DNA of 64,000 bases from Phycisphaerales bacterium (GTDB lineage Bacteria; Planctomycetota; Phycisphaerae; Phycisphaerales; UBA1924). The stretch's first letter is position 1. The number at the start of each line of letters is the position of its first letter. The stretch is from positions 1,550,001 to 1,614,000 of the forward strand of contig JAVJNT010000001.1 in NCBI GenBank assembly GCA_040217175.1, read 5' to 3'. The notes beneath the pieces were generated by a model. The model searched no databases and was not told the origin of the DNA. It saw nothing but the letters and a program-made list of their open reading frames with translations. Below, one piece after another: positions 25,177 to 33,372 of this stretch. A program made the translations under genes and the position numbers.

Positions 25177-26381
25177 CCGGTCTTCTTCCTCCGTGGCGTC
25201 TTGGTCGTCTTCTTCTTGTGGGTGCTGCGCTTCTTGGCCGACTCGACCGATTCGGCCGTCCCGTCGAGCGTGGGCATCGGGCTGATCACGGTGCACGCGA
25301 CCTCGTCGCCCTCGTCGGCGTGCAGGGCGGCCATCGCGTCCTTGGGCAGGCACAGGGCGCCGTTCTTTCGCGCGAAGGCCGACTGGATCGCGACGTACTC
25401 GCCCTCGCTATCGAGCGTGCTGACGATCGCCAGGCCCTTGCAGCTCGAGGGCGACGCGGCCTTGCCCAGCTTGATCGTCTCGGTCGCGCGGACGAGCGGG
25501 ATGTCGTCGGTCCTGGCCTGCAGGTGCGGGCCGCCGTCGAAGGGGTCGATGACGCCCTGGTAGGCAAAGCCGAGCTTCTCGAGCATCTTGCGGGCGGGGA
25601 TCGTGTCCTTGCCCACCTGGCCCACGCCCTGGCGGGCCTTCGGTGGCAGCAGGCTCAGGTAGATGTCCTCGCGCGGAAGCAGGCTGAACATGAACTCGCG
25701 GCTGTACTGGCAGAAGCGGTCGGCCTCGTCGTAGCTCAGGTTGATGAACCGCCGGCCCAGGGCGTCCCAGAACAGGTTCTCGCCCGCGTCGCTGATGGGC
25801 GCCATCATCTCGGCCAGCACGTGGTCGGCGAAGTTGTCGCGGTACACGCCCATGAAGTGGAAGCGGACGAAGCTGAGCAGGCGACCGAGCTTGGCCTTGT
25901 GGGCTCGGTAGGCCGGCTGGACGATCAGCCCGCCGATCTCGGTCGGGCTGCTCTCGTCGAGGTGCAGCGTGGCGACGGTGTGGGTCATGCCCGTGTGCAG
26001 GCTCTCGCTGAAGAATCGCCGCTCGCTGATCTTGAACCCGACGTTGGGGTTGCCCGGACCGCCCATCGAACTGACGAGCTGGCTCGAGCCGACGAGCGAT
26101 CCGGTCTCGGTGTCCTCGAGCACGAAGACGAAGAGCTCGCTCTCGCTGAGGCTCTGCTGCAGGCCCGTGCCGGCACCGCTGCTTCCGCGGTTTCGGCGGA
26201 GCGTCTTGGGATCGTCCTCGAGCGGCTCGCCGCGGGCGACGTGCTTGAAGCACTCGCGGCTGCGGAGGATCTTCTCCATGATGATGTCGCGATCGGGCGG
26301 CAGGTTGATGAAGTGGACCATCCTGGCCAGCTTCAGCAGCGTGTCGACGTCTTCGATCTTGGCGCGGCGGATGACGTGCAT
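25173..26381 (-). CDS. astA: Arginine N-succinyltransferase
   Basis: First enzyme of the AST pathway: transfers succinyl from succinyl-CoA to the alpha-amino group of arginine. Recognised by MHVIRRAKIEDVDTLLKLAR, PGNPNVGFKISERRFFSESL, the block ATLHLDESSPTEIGGLIVQP, and GENLFWDALGRRFINLSYDE. The start is placed at MHVIRRA with AAGGGG upstream; the frame is open six codons further. At 402 residues it is longer than the 340 of E. coli AstA, with a lysine-rich tail (KKRSTHKKKTTKTPRRKK) that is unusual for the family. It overlaps astD by 4 bp and lies 36 bp after the aminotransferase gene. Confidence 0.92.
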   Translation of the reverse strand: MHVIRRAKIEDVDTLLKLARMVHFINLPPDRDIIMEKILRSRECFKHVARGEPLEDDPKTLRRNRGSSGAGTGLQQSLSESELFVFVLEDTETGSLVGSSQLVSSMGGPGNPNVGFKISERRFFSESLHTGMTHTVATLHLDESSPTEIGGLIVQPAYRAHKAKLGRLLSFVRFHFMGVYRDNFADHVLAEMMAPISDAGENLFWDALGRRFINLSYDEADRFCQYSREFMFSLLPREDIYLSLLPPKARQGVGQVGKDTIPARKMLEKLGFAYQGVIDPFDGGPHLQARTDDIPLVRATETIKLGKAASPSSCKGLAIVSTLDSEGEYVAIQSAFARKNGALCLPKDAMAALHADEGDEVACTVISPMPTLDGTAESVESAKKRSTHKKKTTKTPRRKKTG

Positions 26382-26417
26382 ACGGCCCCTTGCTTCCAAT
26401 CAGACAAACAGACCGAA

Positions 26418-27902
26418 TCAGCCCGCGACCTTCGCCAGCGCCCGCTCCACCACCTCGAACACGCGCGGCCAGTCCTCGAGCTTCATGACGCCCAGCGGCG
26501 GCAGCATGCGGACGTGGTAGGGACCATGCCCGCACCAAAAGAGGATGACGCCTTCTTCGAAGCAGGCCTTGCAGGCCGCGGCGACCTTGGCCTTGTCGCC
26601 GCCGAAGGGCGTGAAGCGCATCATGCCGCCCTCGCCCGCGACCAGGTCCTCGACGAACAGCGCGGGCGGGAACCAGTCGGGGTGCTTCTTGATGAGCGCC
26701 TCGGCCTGCTCGCGGAAGGCCTTGTGGTGCTTGGCGATCAGGCCGTCGTCGCCGTAGTAGGGCGTGCCGTCCAGCCCCTCGTCGAGCATCTCGAGCATGC
26801 GGGTGCCGACGGTGAAGTCGGTCGCGCTGCCGGTAAAGGTGCCGCTCAGGAGGCCCGGGCGGGGCTTGTATTCGTCGGTCCACAGCGTCGCGCAGGCCTG
26901 GGTCATCTTCCCAACACAGAACACGTCGACGTAGTCGCCCAGATCCATGCTCTCGTAGGCGAACATCTCCTTCGTGCGGCCGAAGCTCTGGATCTCGTCG
27001 TCCCAGATGGCGATGCCCTTGTCGCGGCACACGTCCATGAGGGCCGTGAAGAACTCGCGCGGAGCCGTGTTGAATCCGCCCTCGCCCTGGACCAGCTCGA
27101 AGATGAAGCACGCGTGCTGCTTGGGGTAGCGCTCGATGAACTGGTTCAGGCGCCACACGCAGTGGTCGATGAATCGGGTCTTCCCGCCGACCTCTTCCGC
27201 GGCCCGCTCGTTCCAGAAGGGCATGTAGTCGACCTGGGTCGTCAGCGGGATGCCGTCGCGCCCGGCGTGCGAGTCGCCGATCTGGGCCATGGTGACGCTG
27301 CGGCCCATGAAGCAGTGCTTGAACGCCAGCACGCGGCCGGCGGGGTAGTTCTTCTGGTAGCACACCTTCAGGGCGCTCTCGTTGGCCATCGCGCCCGAGG
27401 TGGTGATGAACGCCTCGCTGAGCCGGCTGTTGCGGCCGGCGAGCTCGAGCAGCTTCTCGCCGAAGCGGTAGGCCTCGAAGTTGCTCATCAGGTTGCCGCT
27501 CTTGGCGACGTCCTCGATCGACGCCCGGGCCTGGGCCCGCACGAGCTCGGGGTGGCTGTGGCCGAAGAAGTGGACGCCGATGCCGATGATCATGTCCCAC
27601 TTGACGCTGCCATCGGCCAGCTCGACCAACGCCCCATTGCCGATGCCGCTGCCGATGTACTTGTACAGCAGCGGCCGGCCCTTCATGGCCTCGGCCCGCT
27701 CGACCATCGCCTCGAAGCTCGCGGCGGCCTCGCCCTGGGCGGGCCGCACGTCGGTGAGGGCCTTGCTGTGCTCGGCGACCCTGGACACGATGGTGTCGAT
27801 GGCGCCCTCGACGGCGGGGTCGGTGGCGAGCGCGTGGCCCGCCAGGCCGGGGGCGAGGGCGGGCGTGGAGGTCTTGGAAGGCTGCGATTCGAGGCGGGTC
27901 AT
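26418..27902 (-). CDS. Class III PLP-dependent aminotransferase, AST-pathway linked
   Basis: 494-residue fold-type I aminotransferase of the ornithine/GABA class. Visible features: YKYIGSGIGNGALVELADGS, the glycine-rich GIGVHFFGHSHPELV, ITTSGAMANESALKV, the cofactor Asp in IAIWDDEIQSFGRT, and the probable PLP lysine in DVFCVGKMTQACA. The last motif is closer to lysine 6-aminotransferase than to AstC. Being first in an operon with astA and astD, it most likely does the AstC step (succinylornithine to succinylglutamate semialdehyde), but this is inferred. AGGGAG lies 7 bp upstream of the ATG at 27902. Confidence 0.85.
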   Translation of the reverse strand: MTRLESQPSKTSTPALAPGLAGHALATDPAVEGAIDTIVSRVAEHSKALTDVRPAQGEAAASFEAMVERAEAMKGRPLLYKYIGSGIGNGALVELADGSVKWDMIIGIGVHFFGHSHPELVRAQARASIEDVAKSGNLMSNFEAYRFGEKLLELAGRNSRLSEAFITTSGAMANESALKVCYQKNYPAGRVLAFKHCFMGRSVTMAQIGDSHAGRDGIPLTTQVDYMPFWNERAAEEVGGKTRFIDHCVWRLNQFIERYPKQHACFIFELVQGEGGFNTAPREFFTALMDVCRDKGIAIWDDEIQSFGRTKEMFAYESMDLGDYVDVFCVGKMTQACATLWTDEYKPRPGLLSGTFTGSATDFTVGTRMLEMLDEGLDGTPYYGDDGLIAKHHKAFREQAEALIKKHPDWFPPALFVEDLVAGEGGMMRFTPFGGDKAKVAAACKACFEEGVILFWCGHGPYHVRMLPPLGVMKLEDWPRVFEVVERALAKVAG

Positions 27903-28048
27903 TCGGGTCTCCCTGGATAGCGGCTCTCCGGCCGATAGAGGGTAGGGGCCGCGCAGACAGCGCAATAGCAGATGTATCGGCCCCATTCAGCCCCGTCCAA
28001 AGTCCTTCACCGGCTTCGCCTCGCTACTTTCAAGCGGAATCGCATGCC

Positions 28049-28837
28049 ATGGACCCCGACCTCCTCCACCTGCTGCTCATCACCCTCGTCGCGGCCGTCA
28101 TCGCCGACCTTTCGATGGCCTTCGGCGTGCTGCCGTTCTTCTTCGTCAAGAACATGTCGAAGCGGCTCACCGGCATGTTCTCGGCGGCCGCCGGCGGCAT
28201 GATGGCGGCGGCCAGCCTCGTGCAGCTCGTCGGCGAGGGGCTCGACCGGGCCCCGGGCTGGCAGGCCTGGGAGGTCGCCGCGGGGCTGGCCTCGGGGGCG
28301 GCGTTCTATTGGATGGCCGTCAAGTGGGTCAGCAGCAACGGCGACTTCGACATCGCCAACCTGCGAAAGTCCGGCGGCAAGCGGGCGCTGCTCATCGTCG
28401 CCGCCATGACCGTGCACAGCCTTCCCGAGGGCGTGGCCATCGGCGTCGCGTTCGGCGCCGACTTTCGTGGTGACGGAACGCTCCCGACGCTGGGCGTGAG
28501 CATCGCCAGCGCGCTCGCCGTGCACAACATCCCCGAGGCCATCGCCATCACCCTCGCGCTCATGTCCGCCGGGCTGAGCGTGCGGGCCTGCCTCTTCTGG
28601 GCGCTCTTCACCAGCCTGCCCCAGCCGCTGGCCGCCCCGTTCGCGGCGTGGTTCGTGTGGCTGTTCGAGCCCTTGCTTCCCTTCGGCATGGGCCTGGCCG
28701 CGGGCGCGATGGTGTTCCTCGTCGTCGACGACCTCATTCCCGAGGCGCTCGAGCGTGCCAACAGCACACTGGTCTCGATCGCGTTCGTGGGCGGCGTGAC
28801 GGCGATGATCGTGCTGGGGCGGCTGGTGGGGTTGTAG
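28049..28837 (+). CDS. ZIP family metal transporter
   Basis: 262-residue inner-membrane metal-ion uptake protein. The two metal-binding helices are clear: MTVHSLPEGVAIGVAFG and ALAVHNIPEAIAITLALM, the HS/HNxPE motifs of ZIP/ZupT proteins. About eight membrane segments fit the family. The metal (zinc, iron or manganese) cannot be told. The ATG at 28049 lacks a clear Shine-Dalgarno. The 146 bp upstream, shared with the divergent aminotransferase operon, shows no obvious operator. Confidence 0.9.
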   Translation: MDPDLLHLLLITLVAAVIADLSMAFGVLPFFFVKNMSKRLTGMFSAAAGGMMAAASLVQLVGEGLDRAPGWQAWEVAAGLASGAAFYWMAVKWVSSNGDFDIANLRKSGGKRALLIVAAMTVHSLPEGVAIGVAFGADFRGDGTLPTLGVSIASALAVHNIPEAIAITLALMSAGLSVRACLFWALFTSLPQPLAAPFAAWFVWLFEPLLPFGMGLAAGAMVFLVVDDLIPEALERANSTLVSIAFVGGVTAMIVLGRLVGL

Positions 28838-28841
28838 GCCA

Positions 28842-28847
28842 TACGCT
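28842..28847 (+). promoter_or_regulatory. Candidate -10 box before the MnmE-like GTPase gene
   Basis: TACGCT, five bases before the GTG at 28853; no Shine-Dalgarno is present. It lies just after the ZIP stop codon. Confidence 0.3.
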
Positions 28848-28852
28848 CCCGC

Positions 28853-29782
28853 GTGCCCGCGACTTTCGCCCAACGCTCCACTCCCGGCATCGCCTCGGCC
28901 GTCGCCGTGTTCGAGGTGGTCGGTGATATCGACGCGGCGTGCGAGGCCGTCGGCTTTGGTGCACCAGCGGTCGGCAGGGCCGCGCTGCGCACGGTGCCGG
29001 GGGTCGACACGCTGCTGGCGATCCGCCCCGATGCGCGCACGCTGTTGTTTACGCCCCACGGCGGCGTGCAGGTGTGCCGATCGCTTGCAAGAGCGCTGCT
29101 CGAAGCAGGCATCGCACGCTCCGACGCCGATCCCGCGTGGCCGGAAGCCTCCGAAGAGATCGAGGCACGCATGCTCTCCGCGCTCGGCCGCGTGCGCGGC
29201 GACCGTGCGGTTGCGCACCTGCTGAGCCAGCCGGCCCGATGGACGTCCGAGCTCGATGAAGTCCCGGATGACATTGCACGCGAGTTAGATCGCCTCCTCC
29301 ACCCGCCCCTGGTCGTCGCCACCGGCCCGGCCAACGTCGGCAAGTCGAGCCTGGCCAACGCGCTCGCGGGTCGAACGGTCGCACGTGTTGCCGACCGGCC
29401 GGGCGTGACGCGCGACGCCGTGGCGGTGGACTTGGAACTCGACGGCCTCGTCGTGCGATGGCTGGACGCCCCGGGGGTGGACCTCGCCGAAGATCAAGTC
29501 CTCGCCGAGGCCCAGGCGTTGGCACGACAAGCCATCGACGCGGCCGATCTGGTTTTGTGGTGCGCCGACGCCAGATCCGGGGCTCCAGCAGCGGATGGCC
29601 TCCGGGTCGCGATGCGATCCGACCTGCTCGAAGGCCCGCCTCCGGCTTGGGCGGATGCCGCCGTCTCCGCCACGATCGGGTCGGGCCTGGCGGACCTCAC
29701 CCGCTTGGTCCGCCAGAGGCTGGTGTCCGACGAGGCCCTCGCCCACCCGGGCCGCTGGGCATTCTGGAAGCCGCCCTCCTAA
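28853..29782 (+). CDS. MnmE-like GTPase, short and with altered G4 motif
   Basis: 309-residue TRAFAC-class GTPase. G1 is GPANVGKSSLANALAGR, the G2 threonine is in DRPGVTRDAV and G3 is DAPG. The NKxD (G4) position reads MRSD (VAMRSDLLEG), losing the Asn and Lys that read guanine, while the G5-like SA is present. The N-terminal 130 residues resemble the N-terminal part of the tRNA-modification GTPase MnmE (RSTPGIASAVAVFEV...), but the protein is about 150 residues shorter and lacks the C-terminal FCIGK cysteine motif needed for U34 modification. It starts with GTG, without a ribosome-binding site. Confidence 0.72.
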   Translation: MPATFAQRSTPGIASAVAVFEVVGDIDAACEAVGFGAPAVGRAALRTVPGVDTLLAIRPDARTLLFTPHGGVQVCRSLARALLEAGIARSDADPAWPEASEEIEARMLSALGRVRGDRAVAHLLSQPARWTSELDEVPDDIARELDRLLHPPLVVATGPANVGKSSLANALAGRTVARVADRPGVTRDAVAVDLELDGLVVRWLDAPGVDLAEDQVLAEAQALARQAIDAADLVLWCADARSGAPAADGLRVAMRSDLLEGPPPAWADAAVSATIGSGLADLTRLVRQRLVSDEALAHPGRWAFWKPPS

Positions 29783-29785
29783 CCT
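29780..29785 (+). promoter_or_regulatory. Candidate -10 box before the YfgM-like gene
   Basis: TAACCT overlaps the stop codon of the GTPase gene and ends six bases before the ATG at 29792; no Shine-Dalgarno is present. Confidence 0.3.
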
Positions 29786-29791
29786 TCCCCC

Positions 29792-30694
29792 ATGGACGAA
29801 CGCCAGGGACAGATCAAGGACCGCGCCGGGCTCGACGAGTCGCGGATCAACGAGGAATTCCGGGACTTCCTGGTCAAGTGGGGGCCCAGGGCCCTCATCG
29901 TGATCGCCCTGATCGCCCTGGCCTTCAGCGGCCGGCGGTACCTCAACCAGCAGGCCGACGAGCGCACCGACGAGGCGTTCGTCCAGCTCGCCCTGGCGAC
30001 CGGCAGCCAGAGCACCAGCCCCGACACCCTGCTGAGCCTGGCCCGCCAGTACGAGGACGTCGGCGCCGTCCCCCACGTCGCCCGCCTGACCGCCGGCGAG
30101 GCCTACCTCTCGGCCGTACGTCGCGGCGTGGTCATCGGAGCCCAGGCCGGGCCGACGGGCGAGTTCCCGGCCGAGGAACTGCTCGACGAGGAGCTCCGCA
30201 CGAGCTACCTGGGCCAGGCGCGCCAGGCCTTCGAGCAGGTCGTCGACGCCGAGCCGGCCGACGTCCACCTCGTGCGAGCGCACATGGGCCTGGCCGCCGT
30301 CGCCGAGGCGCTGGGCGAGATCGATGAGGCGCGCACGCACTACCAGCGCGCCGCGACGATCGACCGCGACGCCGGCTACGGCGCGATGGCCCAGCTCGCC
30401 GAGGCGCGGCTGAACAGCCTCGACGCGCTGGCGGCACGCACGAGCCTTCCCTCGACCGCGCAGCTCCCGCAGCCCGAGGTTCCCTCGGCCGAGGAGCGCG
30501 ACGAGGCCGACCCGTTCGGCCTGGGCGGGCTCGATCTGGAGGGCCTGGGCATCGGCGGAGAGGGCGACGGGACGGGCGCCATGGACACGCCGCTGGGCGG
30601 TGGCCTGTTCGATCCGCCGGCCGACGAGCCCGCGTCCGAGCCCACCCCCGACCCCGAGCCGACTCCTGACCCCACCCAAGACCCGGGCCAGTGA
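29792..30694 (+). CDS. YfgM-like single-pass TPR protein
   Basis: 300-residue protein with a cytoplasmic N-terminus (MDERQGQIKDRAGLDESRIN), one membrane helix (about residues 32-48, ALIVIALIALAFSGRRYL), a helical TPR-like region (about 50-205; YLGQARQAFEQVVDAEPADV) and a Gly/Pro/Asp-rich tail ending in a PTPDPEPTPDP repeat. Architecture matches YfgM, a SecYEG-associated periplasmic chaperone partner, though sequence alone does not prove that role. The stop overlaps the GTG start of the pseudouridine synthase gene. Confidence 0.65.
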   Translation: MDERQGQIKDRAGLDESRINEEFRDFLVKWGPRALIVIALIALAFSGRRYLNQQADERTDEAFVQLALATGSQSTSPDTLLSLARQYEDVGAVPHVARLTAGEAYLSAVRRGVVIGAQAGPTGEFPAEELLDEELRTSYLGQARQAFEQVVDAEPADVHLVRAHMGLAAVAEALGEIDEARTHYQRAATIDRDAGYGAMAQLAEARLNSLDALAARTSLPSTAQLPQPEVPSAEERDEADPFGLGGLDLEGLGIGGEGDGTGAMDTPLGGGLFDPPADEPASEPTPDPEPTPDPTQDPGQ

Positions 30695-31851
30695 GTCAGC
30701 TTCCCGAACTTCCCTCTCTGATCGACCCCGGCGGCAAGATCGACCAGGACGCGTTGCGCGCGGCCGTCGAGCGCTTCGGGCCCGACGACGCCGAGGCGCG
30801 CCGCGTCGAGCTTACCCTGCAGCGCGACGTCAAGGACAGGCTCGACAAGTACCTCACCAGCCGCATCCCGTTCATGAGCCGAAGCCAGATCCAGCGGATG
30901 ATCGACGACGGGGCGGCGATTGTGAACGGCCAGCCCGCGCGGGCGTCGACCAAACTGCGTCTCAACGACACCGTCGAGCTCGTGCTGCCGCCCCCGCCGA
31001 GCGGGCACATCGAGGCCGAGGACATCCCCATCGACGTGCTCTACGAGGACGAGCACCTGATCGTGCTCAACAAGCGGCCGGACATCATCGTGCACCCGGC
31101 GCGCAGCCACAACACGGGCACGATGCTGGGCGCCCTCGCCTGGCACTTCCAGCATGCGAGCGACGGCGGCTTGTCTCCGGTCGGCGCCGACCTCGCACGA
31201 CCCGGCGTCGTGCACCGCCTCGACCGCGACACCACCGGCGTCATCGTCTTCGCCAAGACCGAAGAGGCCCACTGGAAGCTCGGCCAGCAGTTCGAGAAGC
31301 GGACGACCGACAAGCGTTACCTCGCCATCGTGCAAGGTGATCCGAAGGGCGCGCTCGACCCCGACGTCGAGGCCATCGACGAGCCCATCGGCCCCCACCC
31401 CAGCAAGGAGAAGGGGTACCGGGAGAAGCAGGTCGTGCGCCACGATCAACTGGGCAAGCCCAGCCTGACCATCGCGAGAGTGCGGGAGCGCTACCGCCTG
31501 CACGACCGGCCCGTGGGCGACCAGCACTTCGCGCTCTTAGAGCTCGAGCTCAAGACCGGCCGGACCCACCAGATCCGCGTGCATTGCAGCCATCGAGGCT
31601 GGCCCATCGTCGGCGACGACATGTACGGCGGGCGCGCGTTCGAGCTCCCCTCGGGCGAGACGATCCAAAGGCAGATGCTCCACGCCGCCCTGCTCGCCCT
31701 CGAGCACCCGATCAGCGGCGAGCCGCTCGTGCTGACCGCCCCACCGCGCGAAGACATGCTCTCCCTCATCGCGCACTTGAGGGCGCACGCGACGGGCACG
31801 AGCAATCCGGACGGGTGCGTGCCCCTCGCTCGGTTGGGCGTCGAGGCCTGA
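30691..31851 (+). CDS. RluA family pseudouridine synthase
   Basis: 386-residue RNA pseudouridine synthase of the RluA/RluD group. An N-terminal S4 RNA-binding domain (DRLDKYLTSRIPFMSRSQIQ; IVNGQPARAS) precedes the catalytic domain with the signature PGVVHRLDRDTTGVIVFAKT; Asp178 in HRLD is the catalytic aspartate. The closing TGRTHQIRVHCSHRGWPIVG motif is also complete. RluD-like specificity for 23S rRNA is likely but not certain. GTG start overlapping the previous stop (30691-30694). The next gene is convergent after 3 bp. Confidence 0.92.
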   Translation: MSQLPELPSLIDPGGKIDQDALRAAVERFGPDDAEARRVELTLQRDVKDRLDKYLTSRIPFMSRSQIQRMIDDGAAIVNGQPARASTKLRLNDTVELVLPPPPSGHIEAEDIPIDVLYEDEHLIVLNKRPDIIVHPARSHNTGTMLGALAWHFQHASDGGLSPVGADLARPGVVHRLDRDTTGVIVFAKTEEAHWKLGQQFEKRTTDKRYLAIVQGDPKGALDPDVEAIDEPIGPHPSKEKGYREKQVVRHDQLGKPSLTIARVRERYRLHDRPVGDQHFALLELELKTGRTHQIRVHCSHRGWPIVGDDMYGGRAFELPSGETIQRQMLHAALLALEHPISGEPLVLTAPPREDMLSLIAHLRAHATGTSNPDGCVPLARLGVEA

Positions 31852-31854
31852 TCC

Positions 31855-33351
31855 CTACGGACACCCGGCCGCGAACGCGTTCTGGAATGCCAGGAAGTCG
31901 AACAGCGTCAGGCTGCCATCGCCGTCGATGTCGGCGCGGCAGGTCACCTGCCTGGCGATCACGCCCGGCTCGCTGGTCACGCTGCCCGCGGCGTTGGTAA
32001 CGACGACGTCGTAGGCGCCCACGTCCTCGAGGCCGACGTCCACCATGAGCGTGGGCGAGTCGGCGCCGGACACGCCGCCGCCGTCGGCGATCGGCTCGCC
32101 GTCGCGCCGCCACTGGTAGGTGAGATCGGGGCCGGCCGCGACGACGCCCAGCTCGGCGACGCCGCCCGCCGCGGGCACGAGCACCACGACGTCGGGCTGC
32201 GTGACGATCTCGGGCGTGAAGCAGCGGTTGAGCAAGACGCTCACGCTGTCGTTGCTCTGATTCGACACGACCACGTCGAGGTGGGCCTGGCCGTCGAGGT
32301 CGCCTATGACGGCGGCGTTGGGCCGGCGACCCACGTCGTACGCCGCCGGGGTGCCGAACGTGCCGTCGCCGTTGTTCAGCAGCACGCTGATCGAGTCTTC
32401 GTTCCGGCTCGTCGCGGCCAGGTCCGCGGCGCCATCGCCGTTCAGGTCGCCGATCGCCACGCCACGGGGCAGGTCGTCCACGGCGTAGACGACCTGGGGC
32501 GCGAAGGTCCCGTCGCCGTTATTCAGCAGCACGCTCACGTCGTCCGTGTTGGTGTTGGCCACGGCGAGGTCGGTGCTGCCGTTCCCGTCCAGGTCGCCCG
32601 CCGCGACGGTCCACGGGGCGTCGCCGACGGCGTACGACACCGGCGCCGCGAACGTGCCGTCGCCGTCGCTCAGCCACACGGTCACGCTGTCGTCGCCAAG
32701 ATTCGCCACGGCCACGTCGGCATTGCCGTCGCCGTCGAGATCGCTCGTGACGACGGAGAACGGCGCGTTGCTCGCGGCGAGGACGATGTGGGGCGCGAAC
32801 GTGCCGTCGCCGTTGTTGAGCAGCACGCTCACGCTGTCGTCGTCCCGATTGGCCGCGGTCAGGTCGGCGTCGCCGTCGCCGTCCAGGTCGCCGATGGCTA
32901 CCGATCGCGGGCCGCGGCCCACGCTCTGGCGCACCTGCGGGGCGTAGGTCCCGTCGCCATTGTTCAGCAGCACGCTCACGTCGTTGGTGTTCTGGTTCGC
33001 CACGACCAGGTCGCCATCGCCGTCGCCGTCGAGGTCGCCGATGGCCACGACTCTCGGCGTGTCTCCCACGCCGTAGGACGCCGGCGGCGCGAAGGTGCCA
33101 TCGCCGTTGTTCAGCAGCACGGTGACGTCATCGCTCACGCGGTTGGCGATAGCCACGTCGTTGTCGCCGTCGCCATCGAGGTCGCCGATGGCCGCGAACT
33201 CGGGGGACCTGCCCGCGTCGTAGCGCACCTCGGCATCGAGGACCTCGGAGGCCGCGCAGCCCTGGCCGTGGGCGAGGTGCGTGAGCGCCAGCACGGCCGC
33301 GATCGCCGCGGGGGCCAGCACGCCGAGGACTGTGTTGTGCGTGTACATCAT
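31855..33351 (-). CDS. Secreted seven-repeat FG-GAP/VCBS protein with Ig-like domain and dockerin-like tail
   Basis: 498-residue exported protein. Signal peptide to about residue 30 (ALTHLAHG|Q), then seven repeats of about 47 residues built on AIGDLDGDGDND...VSVLLNNGDGTF, each with a calcium-binding DxDGDG loop; seven such repeats fit a seven-bladed integrin-alpha-like propeller. An Ig-like domain follows (YQWRRDGEPIADGGGVSG...). The C-terminus is the dockerin-like CRADIDGDGSLTLFDFLAFQ...GCP. GAGGAG precedes tandem ATGs at 33351 and 33348. It lies 21 bp after its paralogue and is probably cotranscribed. Likely surface-exposed; ligand unknown. Confidence 0.85.
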   Translation of the reverse strand: MMYTHNTVLGVLAPAAIAAVLALTHLAHGQGCAASEVLDAEVRYDAGRSPEFAAIGDLDGDGDNDVAIANRVSDDVTVLLNNGDGTFAPPASYGVGDTPRVVAIGDLDGDGDGDLVVANQNTNDVSVLLNNGDGTYAPQVRQSVGRGPRSVAIGDLDGDGDADLTAANRDDDSVSVLLNNGDGTFAPHIVLAASNAPFSVVTSDLDGDGNADVAVANLGDDSVTVWLSDGDGTFAAPVSYAVGDAPWTVAAGDLDGNGSTDLAVANTNTDDVSVLLNNGDGTFAPQVVYAVDDLPRGVAIGDLNGDGAADLAATSRNEDSISVLLNNGDGTFGTPAAYDVGRRPNAAVIGDLDGQAHLDVVVSNQSNDSVSVLLNRCFTPEIVTQPDVVVLVPAAGGVAELGVVAAGPDLTYQWRRDGEPIADGGGVSGADSPTLMVDVGLEDVGAYDVVVTNAAGSVTSEPGVIARQVTCRADIDGDGSLTLFDFLAFQNAFAAGCP

Positions 33352-33372
33352 CAATCTCCTCGTGCGTTCGTG

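Noticed and set aside
25152-27920. Long plus-strand open frame (over 900 codons) opposite astA and the aminotransferase
   Set aside because: GC-rich DNA leaves antisense frames open; the product has no family pattern, and the opposite strand holds three well-recognised AST genes.
28049-28054. Leaderless-type box before the ZIP transporter gene
   Set aside because: No TAnnnT hexamer lies 5-7 nt before this ATG, so the gene was not counted in the pattern.
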